From assembly GCF_022230885.1 (NCBI RefSeq), contig NZ_JAKGCT010000004.1:1736001-1800000 (forward strand): a stretch of DNA of 64,000 nt, read 5' to 3'. Shown here piece by piece: positions 9,365-18,564 of the stretch. Position 1 is the stretch's first letter; every line of letters begins with the position of its first letter. Under the pieces are notes generated by a model. That model did no database searches. It was not told the DNA's origin and was given only the letters and a program-made list of their open reading frames with translations. Origin of the DNA: Paenalcaligenes niemegkensis. Its GTDB lineage: Bacteria; Pseudomonadota; Gammaproteobacteria; Burkholderiales; Burkholderiaceae_B. The position numbers and the translations under genes were made by a program.

Positions 9365-11274
9365 TTAGATTTTCAACAGCAGTTTGTTAAGCCGCTTCAC
9401 AAATGCCGCCGGATCGTTTAAAGCAGCCCCTTCCGCCAGCATCGCCTGATCCAGCAATACCAATGCCCAATCGTCAAACTCAGCGTCAGTTGCTTCGGCT
9501 AAACGTGTCAGGAAGGCATGCTCAGGATTCACCTCGAGAATAGGTTTAACTTCGGGTGCTTCCTGACCCGCCGCTTGCAGCATGCGCAACAGGTGTGGGC
9601 TGATTTCGTTTTCGTCCACCACTACACACGCAGGAGAGTCGACCAAACGCGCTGTTACCCGAACCTCTTTCACTTTCTCGCCCAAGCTGCTTTGCAAGCG
9701 CTCGACCAGGGGTTTAAACGTTTCAGCGATTTCAGCCTGATGTTTTTTCTCGTCCTCGTCTTCCAGCTCAGCCAAGTCGAGGCCGCCTTTGGCCACGGAA
9801 ACCAGCGCCTTGCCATCGAATTCGTTGAGGTACGAGAGCATCCACTCGTCAACCCGGTCGGACATCAGCAGAACTTCAATTCCTTTTTACGGAACACTTC
9901 CAGATGCGGGCTGTTTGCTGCTGCCGAGTATGAATCAGCAGTCACGTAGTAGATTTTGTCCTGGCCGTCTTTCATGCGGGCGATGTAATCGGCAAAGGAT
10001 ACATCTTGCACTGCGCTTTCATTATGGGTTGACGCAAAGCGCAGCAAGGCTGCCACGCGATCTTTGTTGCTAGGGTCTTCGCCTGTACCTTCTTTTAGCA
10101 CCTGACCGAAGTTCTGCCAGAACTCAGTGTATTGTTCGGCCTTGTTTTCGGCTAAATCATCAAGCAGACCTAAGATACGGCGAGCACTACCTTCGCGTAT
10201 AGAACGGACGTCGCGGCTTTCTTGCAGAATTTCGCGGGAAACGTTTAACGGCAGATCGGCGGAATCGATAACCCCGCGTACAAAGCGCAAATAAGATGGC
10301 AGCAATTGCTCGGCGTCGTCCATGATGAAGACGCGCTTAACGTAAAGCTTCACACCATGCTTGGCGTCGCGATCCCACATATCAAAAGGTGGGCGCTTAG
10401 GGATATACAACAGTTGAGTGTATTCGCTACGGCCTTCAACACGGTTGTGAGTCCAGGCTAGCGGATCGTCAAAATCGTGAGCAATATGTTTGTAGAATTC
10501 GCTGTACTGCTCGTCGCTGATTTCGTTGCGCGAGCGTGTCCAGAGCGCATTGGCCTGGTTAACGTTTTCCCAGTCGCTTTGCTTGACTTGCGCTGACTGT
10601 TCTTCGTCCCACTCTTCTTTGAGCATTTGAACGGGCAACGAAATATGGTCTGAATAACGTCGCAATACCGAACGCAAACGCCATCCATCCAGAAACTCTT
10701 CAGCATCATCGCGCAGATACAGTGTTACCGAGGTACCACGGTCAGCTTTTTCAGCAGGACTGATCGAGAACTCGCCAGCGCCTTCCGATTCCCACATTAC
10801 ACCTTCGGTTTCGGCATCGCCGGCCCGACGGGTTAACACAGATACCTTATTAGCCACGATGAAGGATGAGTAGAAACCAACACCAAACTGGCCAATTAAC
10901 TGGGCATCTTTTTGTTTGTCGCCAGTTAGCTGTGAGAAGAACTCTTTGGTGCCTGATCGAGCGATGGTACCCAGATTGGCAATCGCCTCGTCGCGATTCA
11001 TACCAATACCATTATCGGAAATTGTAATGGTGCCCTGGTCTTTATCGTATTCGACGCGAATGCGCATGTCGCCTTCGCCCTCAAGAAGCTCGGGACGATC
11101 AATAGCTTCAAAGCGTAACTTATCACACGCATCAGAAGCGTTTGAAATCAATTCGCGCAAGAAAATTTCTTTGTTGCTGTAGAGCGAGTGAATCATTAGC
11201 TGCAGCAACTGCTTTACTTCGGTTTGAAAGCCTAGGGTTTCGGCAGAGGGAACGTTTGTTTCAGTTTGGCTCAT
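9365..11274 (-). CDS. htpG: Chaperone HtpG (Hsp90), one apparent frameshift
   Basis: Cytosolic ATP-dependent chaperone. The N-terminal ATPase (GHKL) domain shows [31 protein letters not shown] and [12 protein letters not shown]; the middle domain shows [21 protein letters not shown] and [19 protein letters not shown]. The C-terminal part resumes at [13 protein letters not shown]. The break is at the T-run 9884-9888 (five; six expected): one more base gives [18 protein letters not shown] and a 636-residue protein of normal length. Flanked by a strong terminator. Monocistronic. The frameshift is most likely an assembly error. Confidence 0.95.
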
Positions 11275-11445
11275 TGTCAGTACGATATGCTAGAAATGTA
11301 AACAGGAAGAGGCCAGGGGCCAATATGCGTTAATAGCTAATAGATTGGGGCAGTGAATAAAATTACAAGACCTAGGACAAACACGTAGATTGTTGCTAGG
11401 CTTAGGTAAACGGCTCCGCCGCTCTACAGCTACCGCCTCAAAGCC

Positions 11446-12630
11446 ATGAAACAAGTCATTCACGAACCCCTCTCCCGCCCTATTAAAATCTGGACTGACG
11501 ACATTGATGATGCTGCGCTTCAGCAGTTACGCAATATCGCCAGCATGCCTTTTATAGACGAACACGGTGTTGTCGCGATGCCCGACGTGCATGTTGGCAT
11601 TGGCGCAACCGTAGGCAGCGTGATTGCTACTGACCATGCCATCATTCCGGCAGCTGTTGGAGTCGATATTGGATGCGGTATTAATGCAGTGCGGCTGTCG
11701 TTAACGGCAAACGACCTGCCTGACAACCTGGTGGCTCTGCGACATCAGATTGAACGCGATATTCCTCTGGGGCCTGGTGGCTCGCACAAGCATAAGAACA
11801 TGCCAGACTTTAACGCTGAGCTCGTAAAAGGCCTTAAAAACATCACAGACAAACACCCCAAGCTGGAACGTAATAACGCCCAGCGTCAGATCGGCACTTT
11901 AGGCTCGGGCAACCACTTTATTGAGGTATGCCTGGACGAAACAGATGCTGTCTGGGTGATGCTGCATTCCGGTTCCAGGGGCATAGGAAACCTGATTGGC
12001 CGCTACTTTATTGAGAAAGCCAAGCGTCATATGGAGCACTATCACATCAGTCTTCCAGATAACGATCTGGCTTATCTGCCGGACGACACCGACGACTTCA
12101 CGGATTATGTCAATGCGGTTCAATGGGCCCAAGACTACGCTTTTGAAAACCGTCGAGTGATGATGGCGCGTACTATTGCCGCACTACGCCGGCACATAAA
12201 GGTACCTTTTCAAATAACCCAAGAAGCCATTAACTGTCATCATAATTACGTAGAAAAGGAAAACCACTTTGGCCGCAACTTATGGATCACACGTAAAGGC
12301 GCGATTCGAGCACGTAAAGGCGATTTAGGAGTGATTCCAGGCAGCATGGGACAGCGCAGCTTTGTCGTACGCGGCAAAGGAAATCTTGACTCCTATTGCT
12401 CATGTGCACACGGAGCCGGCCGTAAGTACAGCCGCACAGCCGCCCGCAACCATTTCAGCGTAGCCGACTTGATCGAACAGACAGAAGGGGTCGAGTGCCG
12501 CAAGGACAATGCCGTGCTTGACGAGCTGCCCTCAGCTTATAAAGACATCGACCAGGTGATGGAACATCAAAAAGACCTGGTTGAAGTCTTGCATGTCCTG
12601 AAGCAGGTAGTGTGCGTAAAAGGGGCTTAA
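11446..12630 (+). CDS. rtcB: RNA-splicing ligase RtcB family protein
   Basis: GTP- and Mn-dependent 3'-phosphate RNA ligase used in tRNA/rRNA repair. The 394-residue protein has the family metal and guanylylation residues: AMPDVHVGIGATVGSVI, GVDIGCGINAV (Cys), LGSGNHFIEV, MLHSGSRGIGN, CHHNYVEKENHFG, GSMGQRSFVVRGKGN and SCAHGAGRKYSR. Single gene, with no rtcA or rtcR beside it. It lies about 170 bases upstream of a tRNA-Leu gene; the adjacency may be chance. Intact reading frame. Confidence 0.95.
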   Translation: MKQVIHEPLSRPIKIWTDDIDDAALQQLRNIASMPFIDEHGVVAMPDVHVGIGATVGSVIATDHAIIPAAVGVDIGCGINAVRLSLTANDLPDNLVALRHQIERDIPLGPGGSHKHKNMPDFNAELVKGLKNITDKHPKLERNNAQRQIGTLGSGNHFIEVCLDETDAVWVMLHSGSRGIGNLIGRYFIEKAKRHMEHYHISLPDNDLAYLPDDTDDFTDYVNAVQWAQDYAFENRRVMMARTIAALRRHIKVPFQITQEAINCHHNYVEKENHFGRNLWITRKGAIRARKGDLGVIPGSMGQRSFVVRGKGNLDSYCSCAHGAGRKYSRTAARNHFSVADLIEQTEGVECRKDNAVLDELPSAYKDIDQVMEHQKDLVEVLHVLKQVVCVKGA

Positions 12631-12716
12631 GGCGTACTGCCACCACGTCTATCCGGCACAGCCAGGCCAAAGGAATTAACAGCGGGCCGATGCTGTAATA
12701 CGAATTAAGAATTTTC

Positions 12717-12744
12717 TTGGCCGTCCAGGTTTTTTGTGTATAAT
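12717..12744 (+). promoter_or_regulatory. Sigma-70-like promoter of tRNA-Leu
   Basis: A perfect -10 TATAAT at 12739-12744 and a -35-like TTGGCC at 12717-12722 are 16 bases apart. The -10 ends about 55 bases before the mature tRNA 5' end. Confidence 0.65.
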
Positions 12745-12798
12745 CTTTCTCTTGCCGCTAGCGCCTGATTTAATTTAGGCGACCACAAAAACTCAAAT

Positions 12799-12883
12799 GC
12801 CCGGGTGGTGGAATAGGTAGACGCGTCGGACTCAAAATCCGATCCCGCAAGGGGTGCCGGTTCGATTCCGGCCCCGGGCACCA
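12799..12883 (+). tRNA. tRNA-Leu (anticodon CAA)
   Basis: An 85-base class II tRNA including encoded CCA. Acceptor arms GCCCGGG/CCCGGGC, anticodon stem TCGGA/TCCGA with loop CTCAAAA giving anticodon CAA, a long variable arm (TCCCGCAAGGGG) and T-arm GCCGGTTCGATTCCGGC. The accessory block with toxin-antitoxin remnants begins directly downstream, as expected for a tRNA integration hotspot. Confidence 0.97.
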
Positions 12884-12897
12884 AGTTTATAAAAACA

Positions 12898-12921
12898 GCC
12901 CTCTCAAAGGGGTCTTTTTTT
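12898..12921 (+). terminator. Terminator after tRNA-Leu
   Basis: GCCCT and AGGGG form a short imperfect stem, followed by a run of seven T (12915-12921), starting 15 bases after the tRNA. Confidence 0.65.
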
Positions 12922-13039
12922 GTCCAAACAGATTAAAAAACACCATGCTTGCGCGCACCTGAGAATCCCCCGGACTGGTTGTACCTTCAGTTGTTTCACA
13001 CGCCACCAGCGTGATATGAACTCTTCATTAAAGCCTGTA

Positions 13040-13059
13040 TTCAACCAGGGCTGGTTGAA
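13040..13059. repeat. Perfect inverted repeat between the tRNA and the unknown gene
   Basis: TTCAACCAG and CTGGTTGAA are perfect nine-base arms around GG. It lies 50 bases after the stop of the minus-strand unknown gene, so it could terminate that transcript, but no T-run follows. It could equally be a relic of an element end. Confidence 0.4.
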
Positions 13060-13109
13060 GGGACATCATAAATAAATTGGATTGTCGGGAATCCAGTCAC
13101 GCTACATCA

Positions 13110-13736
13110 TCAGCGTAGTTTTCTAAGCGTGTCTTTGATATACGTTTTCATTTTGCTGCTGTTGGCACCGCTCGAAACCCAGTGATCATGCAGCCACATT
13201 TCGGATATACGGCCTCCCATCCAGATCATGTCTTGCTCAAACGTCATTACGTTGCCGTCCGGGGCGACGATGACCCATCCCCACTTGCCCTCGGTCGGCA
13301 CATAGAGCTTGTATCGAACTCCGGTGAGTGTTGTGTCCTTTCCGCTCACCCTGATTGAAAAGTCTTCCGGGCGAATCCATCGGTTCTCCGAACGCTCAAA
13401 TAAACCAGGTTCTACTTTTTGTAGGAAGGCCTTTACGATGTTTGTCGTCTCTTCATGGGAAAGCAGTGGCTGGCCTTTTTCAAAGTCCTGGCTTAGCCAG
13501 ATCATGCCGAGTATCTTATGGGTGTCCTGTGTGACAGTGAAGGAGTAATGTTCACCGCCCATTCCATTATTTTCCCCGCTAGATTTTTCATAGCGAAATA
13601 CCCATGCATTAACACTGTCCTGTTTTACCTCGGTTGTGTCTTTGAGCACATAACCTTCCGGAATCGAAAGTTTCGTCAGTGCCTGATCTAATGCCTTTTG
13701 TTGTTCAACTTGAGCTGCACCCTTATTTTGCGTCAT
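13110..13736 (-). CDS. Protein of unknown function, YcdB/PepSY-like features
   Basis: A 208-residue, apparently soluble protein with no signal peptide. It shows a pattern of short beta-rich units: LSIPEGYVLKDTTEV, WVFRYEKSS, YSFTVTQDTHKILGMIW, and in the second half FSIRVSGKDTTLTGVRYKLY, WGWVIVAPDGNVMTFEQDM. This is reminiscent of PepSY/YcdB-type domains seen in Firmicutes, but I cannot assign a family with confidence. It starts 45 bases after the MATE exporter on the same strand, so the two are probably one transcription unit. The pair may have been acquired together. Confidence 0.7.
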   Translation of the reverse strand: MTQNKGAAQVEQQKALDQALTKLSIPEGYVLKDTTEVKQDSVNAWVFRYEKSSGENNGMGGEHYSFTVTQDTHKILGMIWLSQDFEKGQPLLSHEETTNIVKAFLQKVEPGLFERSENRWIRPEDFSIRVSGKDTTLTGVRYKLYVPTEGKWGWVIVAPDGNVMTFEQDMIWMGGRISEMWLHDHWVSSGANSSKMKTYIKDTLRKLR

Positions 13737-13781
13737 TGTTTATCCTAAAAAAACGTATCAAAATTAATGGAAAACTCTGTT

Positions 13782-15109
13782 TTACGAGAATAGCTTCTTG
13801 TCTTTCCACCCACCCCAGCGGTAGTAGGCAATCGAAAACAGGCAGCTAATAAAAAAGCTAAGACCAATTCCTAATGCAACACCTGAATCGCCATACAAGG
13901 ACGTTGCCCAATAAGCCAAGGGGACGCGTAAAATCCATAGTGAAATGATGTTCAATACCAATATCTGAAACATCGCTCCTGCTCCGCGAACGATGCCATT
14001 CAAAATGAAATTCAGGCCTATAAAGGGATAAAAGCAAGCAATGGTTTTTAAGTACGAGGTTCCAAACGAAACGCTATCTTGATCTCGTACGAACAGTTTG
14101 ACTAAAGGTTCTGCACAGACAAATAGAACGGCGGCGATTGCCGACATAATGGCCAGGTTATAAATCACACCTATTTTAGAAATCTGCGATACGCGGCCCC
14201 ATTTCTGAGCACCGATATTTTGTGCCGCCATGGCATTCACGGCGGTGCCTAAGGCCATCGCCGGTAATAAAATAATGCTGTCCAGGCGCTGTGCGGCGCC
14301 AAATCCAGCTACTGCTGATTCTCCCAGCGAGTTCACCAACGATAAAATAACCGTCATGCCTGCATAAATGACGACCATTTGTATGCCGGATGGTAGGCCT
14401 AGCTGCAGGATAGTTTTTGTTTCGATCCACTTCAGAAGCTGGAGTCTGAAGCTGTGTTTTTGAACCGTCCGGACAAATAGAACAGGCTATAGATGAACGC
14501 GATGGATTGCGCTAATACAGTGGCATAGGCAGCCCCCGCCACGCCCAGATCAAAGCCGGCAATGAATAACGGATCAAGAACAGTAGCGAGCACGGTCGCT
14601 AGCAAAACGAAATACAGCGGTGTTTTGCTGTCTCCAAACGCCCGCAGGGCAGTGCCGATAAAGTTGTATCCGACCAATAAAAAGGTGCCGATAAAACTGA
14701 TCTGCAGATAAGCTTTTGCCTCGCTCGCGATTGAAGCCGGTGTATTCATCAGCGCAAGCAGAGGCTCTGTAAGCACATACCCAGTGACACTAATGATCAG
14801 GGACAGTACGGCCAGAATGATAACGAATGCACTTAAGTAGGAATTGATTCTTTTCTGATCATTCGACCCTTTTAATTGCGCAAAGATGGTCAGGGTGGCA
14901 TTGTTTATGCCCAGTACAAATGCCAGCACGACAATGATGACAGTCGTTCCGACGGTTACCGCGCCAAAGGCCGCGCTTCCCAGCAGGTTTCCAACCCATA
15001 GGCTGTTGATCAACTGCATGGAGGCTTGCAGCAGATTGGCCAATAGGATTGGAAACGAGAATGTTGCAAGCTGCCTGGGGATGGAGCCGGCCGTAAAACT
15101 CTTCTTCAC
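13782..15109 (-). CDS. MATE family efflux transporter, one apparent frameshift
   Basis: Cation-coupled multidrug exporter with twelve predicted spans. The N-terminal half has FSFPILLANLLQASMQLINS and LWVGNLLGSAAFGAVTVGTT; the second half has VVIYAGMTVILSLVNSLGES, VNAMAAQNIGAQKWGRV and FYPFIGLNFILNGIVRGAG. The break is at the T-run 14457-14461 (five; six expected): correction gives GRFKKHSFRLQLLKWIETK and about 442 residues. The wording resembles MATE proteins of low-GC Gram-positives rather than NorM of proteobacteria, suggesting acquisition. Followed by the unknown gene, with the decayed LysR gene divergent on the other side. Confidence 0.85.
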
Positions 15110-15192
15110 AAATACATAGTCCTATACAGAAACCTCTAAGGCTTCTTTATCAGTCAGTTATTTAAACTAAGACTGCTAAGTCAGTAGACGTA

Positions 15193-15560
15193 ATGGCAAT
15201 GGATTACTTCGGCGCGCTGGGTGCGTTTGTGCACGCTGCTGAAACACGCAGCTTCACCCAGGCCGGGCGCCGACCTGGCATCTCACGCCTGCTTGCGCTA
15301 CCGCTACCCGACTAGCGGCAAGCTCGCACCCTGGGCGCTACTTGCAAAAGGTCGTCTCTGTCGAACTTTCGCACTCGGCTATTGCCGAGGTGACTCAAGC
15401 TTTGCAGGCGATGGCCGAAGCAGGACTGGGAATTGCGCTTTTGCCGGATTTTACGGTGGCTGACGCTATTTCAACTGGCCGGTTGGTCGTCGTGCTTGAA
15501 GAATATCAAGGGATTATCCCATCGTCGTTGCGGTCTTCGTATGCAGCATGCTGCTGCGCA
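15193..15560 (+). pseudogene. LysR-type regulator remnant (internal deletions and frameshifts)
   Basis: The first 26 codons encode a LysR start (MDYFGALGAFVHAAETRSFT), but most of the helix-turn-helix is missing. The sequence jumps to a substrate-binding-domain piece in another frame, DLASHACLRYRYPTSGKLAPW, and then to LSHSAIAEVTQALQAMAEAG with GIALLPDFTVADAISTGRLV in a third frame. A LysR gene is about 900 bases; only about 370 remain, so more than half is deleted. Unlike the homopolymer frameshifts elsewhere, this cannot be a one-base error. Its 3' end overlaps the HepT reading frame on the other strand. It lies divergent to the MATE gene, which it may once have controlled. Confidence 0.75.
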
Positions 15561-15892
15561 GCAGGTAATGACTCAGGAGCTCTGGCAATGCAGTTTGTAC
15601 TGTCTCCCAGACGACCTCAAGATTAATGTCAAAGTAACCATGAACGATACGGTTGCCCATCCCCCCGCATGCTCCGCCATGGAGTTTCCGGATGCGCTTG
15701 AGCGAAATCGGCATAGCCATCCATTACTTTCGTCGCTGCCTCACCAAGAATAATAAGGCTCATGACGACGGCCTGCTGCGTACGTTTGTCCTTAAAGAAA
15801 TGAACCTTGTCGAGGTCTTCCACGAAGGCACAGGCATCGGTTGCTGCCTGCAACATGTGACCGAGGTAATCGGAAAGGCGGTTGTATGTCAA
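15514..15892 (-). pseudogene. hepT: HepT-like ribonuclease toxin of a HepT/MntA system, frameshifted
   Basis: DUF86/HEPN ribonuclease toxin. Residues 1-78 read in frame (YLGHMLQAATDACAFVEDL, SLIILGEAATKVMD, PETPWRSMRG). The frame is then lost at a G-run on the minus strand (C6 at 15660-15665 on the plus strand), giving an early stop. The continuation MGNRIVHGYFDINLEVVW with TVQTALPELL lies in another frame and ends at 15514. The HEPN active motif (Rx4-6H) sits after the break. Restoration needs removal of one G, opposite to the contractions elsewhere. In the restored frame the Arg usual before Asn-x-x-Val-His reads Gly. Start overlaps the stop of the antitoxin by 4 bases. Confidence 0.75.
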
Positions 15893-16185
15893 ACCGGCTG
15901 GGCCTCTGCTAGAACCTTGGCACGAAATTTTGGCGGCAAGTCGTCAGGTGTTAATAAATCGACTTGGATGCCAAGCAACGTTTCCAGTTCGTCTTGCAGA
16001 CCGCCCAGATCGAACAACGTTGCGCCGGGCAGCGCATCGACCAACAAATCAAGGTCGCTGCCTTCGCGGTCAGTACCGTGAAGCACTGAACCGAAGACAC
16101 GCAGGTTGGTCGTACGGTGCCGACTAGCAGCTTCACGCATAGAACTTCGCTTAAGGTTCAACTGGAGTGAGGGGAGCATGTGCAT
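15889..16185 (-). CDS. mntA: MntA-like nucleotidyltransferase antitoxin
   Basis: A 98-residue minimal nucleotidyltransferase. The defining motif is present: FGSVLHGTDREGSDLDLLVD (GS..G....SDLD), with later IQVDLLTPDDL. MntA antitoxins AMPylate HepT on a tyrosine next to its active site. It precedes hepT with a 4-base overlap, the usual antitoxin-toxin order for this family. The reading frame is intact while its toxin partner is broken. The start could be at the second Met (two codons later) or at the Met in SSMREAASRH; the first is used. Confidence 0.85.
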   Translation of the reverse strand: MHMLPSLQLNLKRSSMREAASRHRTTNLRVFGSVLHGTDREGSDLDLLVDALPGATLFDLGGLQDELETLLGIQVDLLTPDDLPPKFRAKVLAEAQPV

Positions 16186-16340
16186 CTTTCATTATGTAAA
16201 CCTACTATGATAATAAGCAACCGACTACAACGTTTCAAGAACTGTTTGATACGGGCTTGTACCCTTATACACGTCTGAGGACGATTAGGGCGCGGAGAAA
16301 AGCACCGCCCCCCTGAAACAACGACCCGCTGAGAGTGATG

Positions 16341-16400
16341 GTTTTAGCTCATACGGGATGGAGCTAAAACGCCCAACGATAAAAGGCTATGGTTTTAGCT
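16341..16400. repeat. Three copies of GTTTTAGCT next to higA
   Basis: GTTTTAGCTC (16341-16350) and its perfect complement GAGCTAAAAC (16361-16370) form a 10-base inverted repeat with a 10-base loop; a third direct copy, GGTTTTAGCT, lies at 16391-16400, touching the higA stop. Could be a terminator-like structure or residue of an element boundary. It does not match the attC core consensus. Confidence 0.45.
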
Positions 16401-16691
16401 TTAAATAGCGGTCACGCTAAGGCGCAGTCCCATGGCATGCAGCAATTTATGCAGTGTGATCAATGTTGGGTTGCCTTTGTTGGATAGCGCCCAAAATAAG
16501 GTTTTTTCACCCAAGTCCGCGCGACGGGCGACTTCGGCTATACCGTATGCCTTGGCAATATGCCGCAACGCCACCAATAGGGCTGCCGGATCGTCCAACT
16601 CAATCACTGCTTCTAGGTAGGCAGCGGCTTCGACGGGGTCGCGCATCGCCGCAACGGCTGATACTTCGTAGCTTTTATCACGTGCAGTCAT
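16401..16691 (-). CDS. HigA-like antidote protein (HTH, addiction module family)
   Basis: A 96-residue helix-turn-helix antitoxin of the type paired with small RelE/HigB toxins. The HTH region reads YGIAEVARRADLGEKTLFWAL with NPTLITLHKLLHAMGLRLSV at the C-terminus, characteristic of the addiction-module antidote family. It starts inside the stop codon of the upstream toxin remnant (ATGA overlap), so the two were translationally coupled. Intact. Confidence 0.85.
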   Translation of the reverse strand: MTARDKSYEVSAVAAMRDPVEAAAYLEAVIELDDPAALLVALRHIAKAYGIAEVARRADLGEKTLFWALSNKGNPTLITLHKLLHAMGLRLSVTAI

Positions 16692-16831
16692 GATTTACCT
16701 CGTTCACGCCAACCATTCAGAGACGCCAGAGCGCGGATACGAGCATGGCCTTGTACATCTTTCAAAGCTGCCAACCACTCATCCAGCGGGACCCTACCAT
16801 CCGTCGTCTGACAAGTTCTTATCGTTACCAT
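16688..16831 (-). pseudogene. Truncated HigB/RelE-type toxin remnant
   Basis: A 47-codon frame beginning MVTIRTCQTTDG and continuing VPLDEWLAALKDVQGHARIR, which matches the N-terminal third of HigB-like toxins of about 95-100 residues. It then ends LASLNGWRERGKS. The central catalytic beta-sheet region (usually with GEGVSELR and YRVYF-like stretches) is absent, as if an internal deletion joined N- and C-terminal parts. Overlaps higA by 4 bases, so this is the true upstream partner position. Probably inactive. Confidence 0.65.
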
Positions 16832-16935
16832 AATGGTACCTTATGACGGCGGTGTGACTCTGCCACTAGAGCTTCGGTGTTACGCTATGGCGGCGCATGT
16901 GACGGCGATCAGCGCACAGTAAACACTTAAAAAAT

Positions 16936-18294
16936 ATGAGTTCCATGAATTCCCCACCCATCAGCTACCGGCAAGTGCTTTACCTGGCCATCCCCATCAT
17001 TTTGGCCAACTTGACCCAACCGCTGATGTCTGCGGTGGACACGGCCGTTGCCGGCCATCTGCCCGGCGCACAACACCTGGCGGGCGTGGCGTTGGGCAGT
17101 CTCCTACTCAATCTCATCTTCTGGGTCTTTGGCTTCTTGCGTATGGGCACCACTGGCGTGGTGGCGCAGTACTTCGGCGCTGGCAAGGCCGACTCCGTAT
17201 TGTTGACAGTCGCTCGGGGCGTGCTCATTGCCAGCGTCACCGGCTTATTGATTCTGTTATTACAGCGCCCTCTTATTGACAGCGGACTCGCCTTACTTGG
17301 CGCTTCACAAGAAGCCTCCGACCAAGCGCGTCTATATGCCAACGGACGGGTATGGTCAGCCCCTCTAGCCCTGATCAACTATGTCATCCTGGGCTGGTTG
17401 CTAGGCTGCCAGCGAGTACGCATTGCCCTGGCTATTCAAATACTCATCAATGTTGTCAATTTGCTTACCGTGTTCGGCTTTGTGTACGGACTTGATTGGG
17501 GAGTCAGGGGAATCGGCCGAGCCACCGCTGTGGCTGATTTCAGCGGTGCAGCGGTTGGCGCTTGGCTGCTGTGGCGTAGTTACCGATCGCAGATCACAAC
17601 AATGCGGTGGATAGAGGTTTTCGAGCCCACGGCTTTGCGTCGGCTAATTCTGATCAACAGCCATATCTTTATTCGTACCGCCTGCTTGCTGGCCACCACA
17701 ACCTGGTTCACGCATCTGGGTGCCAAACAAGGCGATGCCTTGCTTGCCGCCAATGCTATTTTGCTGACCTTCCTGAGTTTCACCTCGTATGGGCTCGATG
17801 GCTTCGCGCACGCTGCTGAAACCTTAAGCGGTGCCGCAGTGGGTCAACGCAAACCGGCCCAGCTTGCCCGCGTCATTCGTATTTGTCTGGTGTGGGGCTT
17901 GGCGGGCTCGCTGCTCTACATGGTGGTTTACAGCCTGGCAGGAATGAGTCTGATCGGGCTGCTCACCAATCAGCCAGACATCGCTGAGCTGGCGAGTCAA
18001 TATCTGCTCTGGGCGGTTCTTGCCCCACTGGTGTCCATGCCCGCCTATCTGTACGACGGTGTGTTCATTGGTGCGACACGCACACGGCCGCTTATGCTGA
18101 TCATGCTGGGATGTTCAGCTGTTTTCTTTACCCTGTCATTGACGCTGCTTCCACTTTGGGGAAATCATGGCCTGTGGTTGGCATTTCTGGCCTTTAACGG
18201 CTTGCGCGGTGCCAGCCTCGCGCTGGCGCTAAGGCCGGCTATATATAGGCCTCTTATAATGACGGCGACAAGCAAAAAACGCGCACAAACCTAG
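16936..18294 (+). CDS. DinF-type MATE family efflux transporter
   Basis: A 452-residue, twelve-span exporter. Typical DinF stretches: YLAIPIILANLTQPLMSAVDT at the start, AGHLPGAQHLAGVALGSLL, FGFLRMGTTGVVAQYFGAG, and GLDGFAHAAETLSGAAVGQ in the second half. DinF/MATE proteins export toxic compounds and bile-salt or oxidative stress agents in some species. GC content is visibly higher than in the TRAP/hyu cluster that follows. Single gene on the plus strand, facing away from the toxin-antitoxin block, intact. Confidence 0.9.
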   Translation: MSSMNSPPISYRQVLYLAIPIILANLTQPLMSAVDTAVAGHLPGAQHLAGVALGSLLLNLIFWVFGFLRMGTTGVVAQYFGAGKADSVLLTVARGVLIASVTGLLILLLQRPLIDSGLALLGASQEASDQARLYANGRVWSAPLALINYVILGWLLGCQRVRIALAIQILINVVNLLTVFGFVYGLDWGVRGIGRATAVADFSGAAVGAWLLWRSYRSQITTMRWIEVFEPTALRRLILINSHIFIRTACLLATTTWFTHLGAKQGDALLAANAILLTFLSFTSYGLDGFAHAAETLSGAAVGQRKPAQLARVIRICLVWGLAGSLLYMVVYSLAGMSLIGLLTNQPDIAELASQYLLWAVLAPLVSMPAYLYDGVFIGATRTRPLMLIMLGCSAVFFTLSLTLLPLWGNHGLWLAFLAFNGLRGASLALALRPAIYRPLIMTATSKKRAQT

Positions 18295-18564
18295 AAGTCA
18301 AAAGTTAGCCAGACCAAGTTTGCTTAATTAGGACTAGCAAATATACGAAGTCATGGCACAAACTCGTCTGCATCAATCCCTCCAAACCTCTTACGACCTG
18401 TAGTCCTGGGCGTAGTACCCTGACCATGCTGGGCAACCTGTGAGGATCGATCTGGCATCGTGTATGATGGCTCGATGTAGGCAATAGACTCAAACATGAT
18501 AATCATCTCAGGAGAAAATCATTAGAGAGGCAGCACAAGCCACCTCTCTGCAGATGCGTCTAAA

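Noticed and set aside
11446..12883. RtcB as a partner of the adjacent tRNA-Leu
   Set aside because: The tRNA has its own promoter and no intron; adjacency alone is not evidence.
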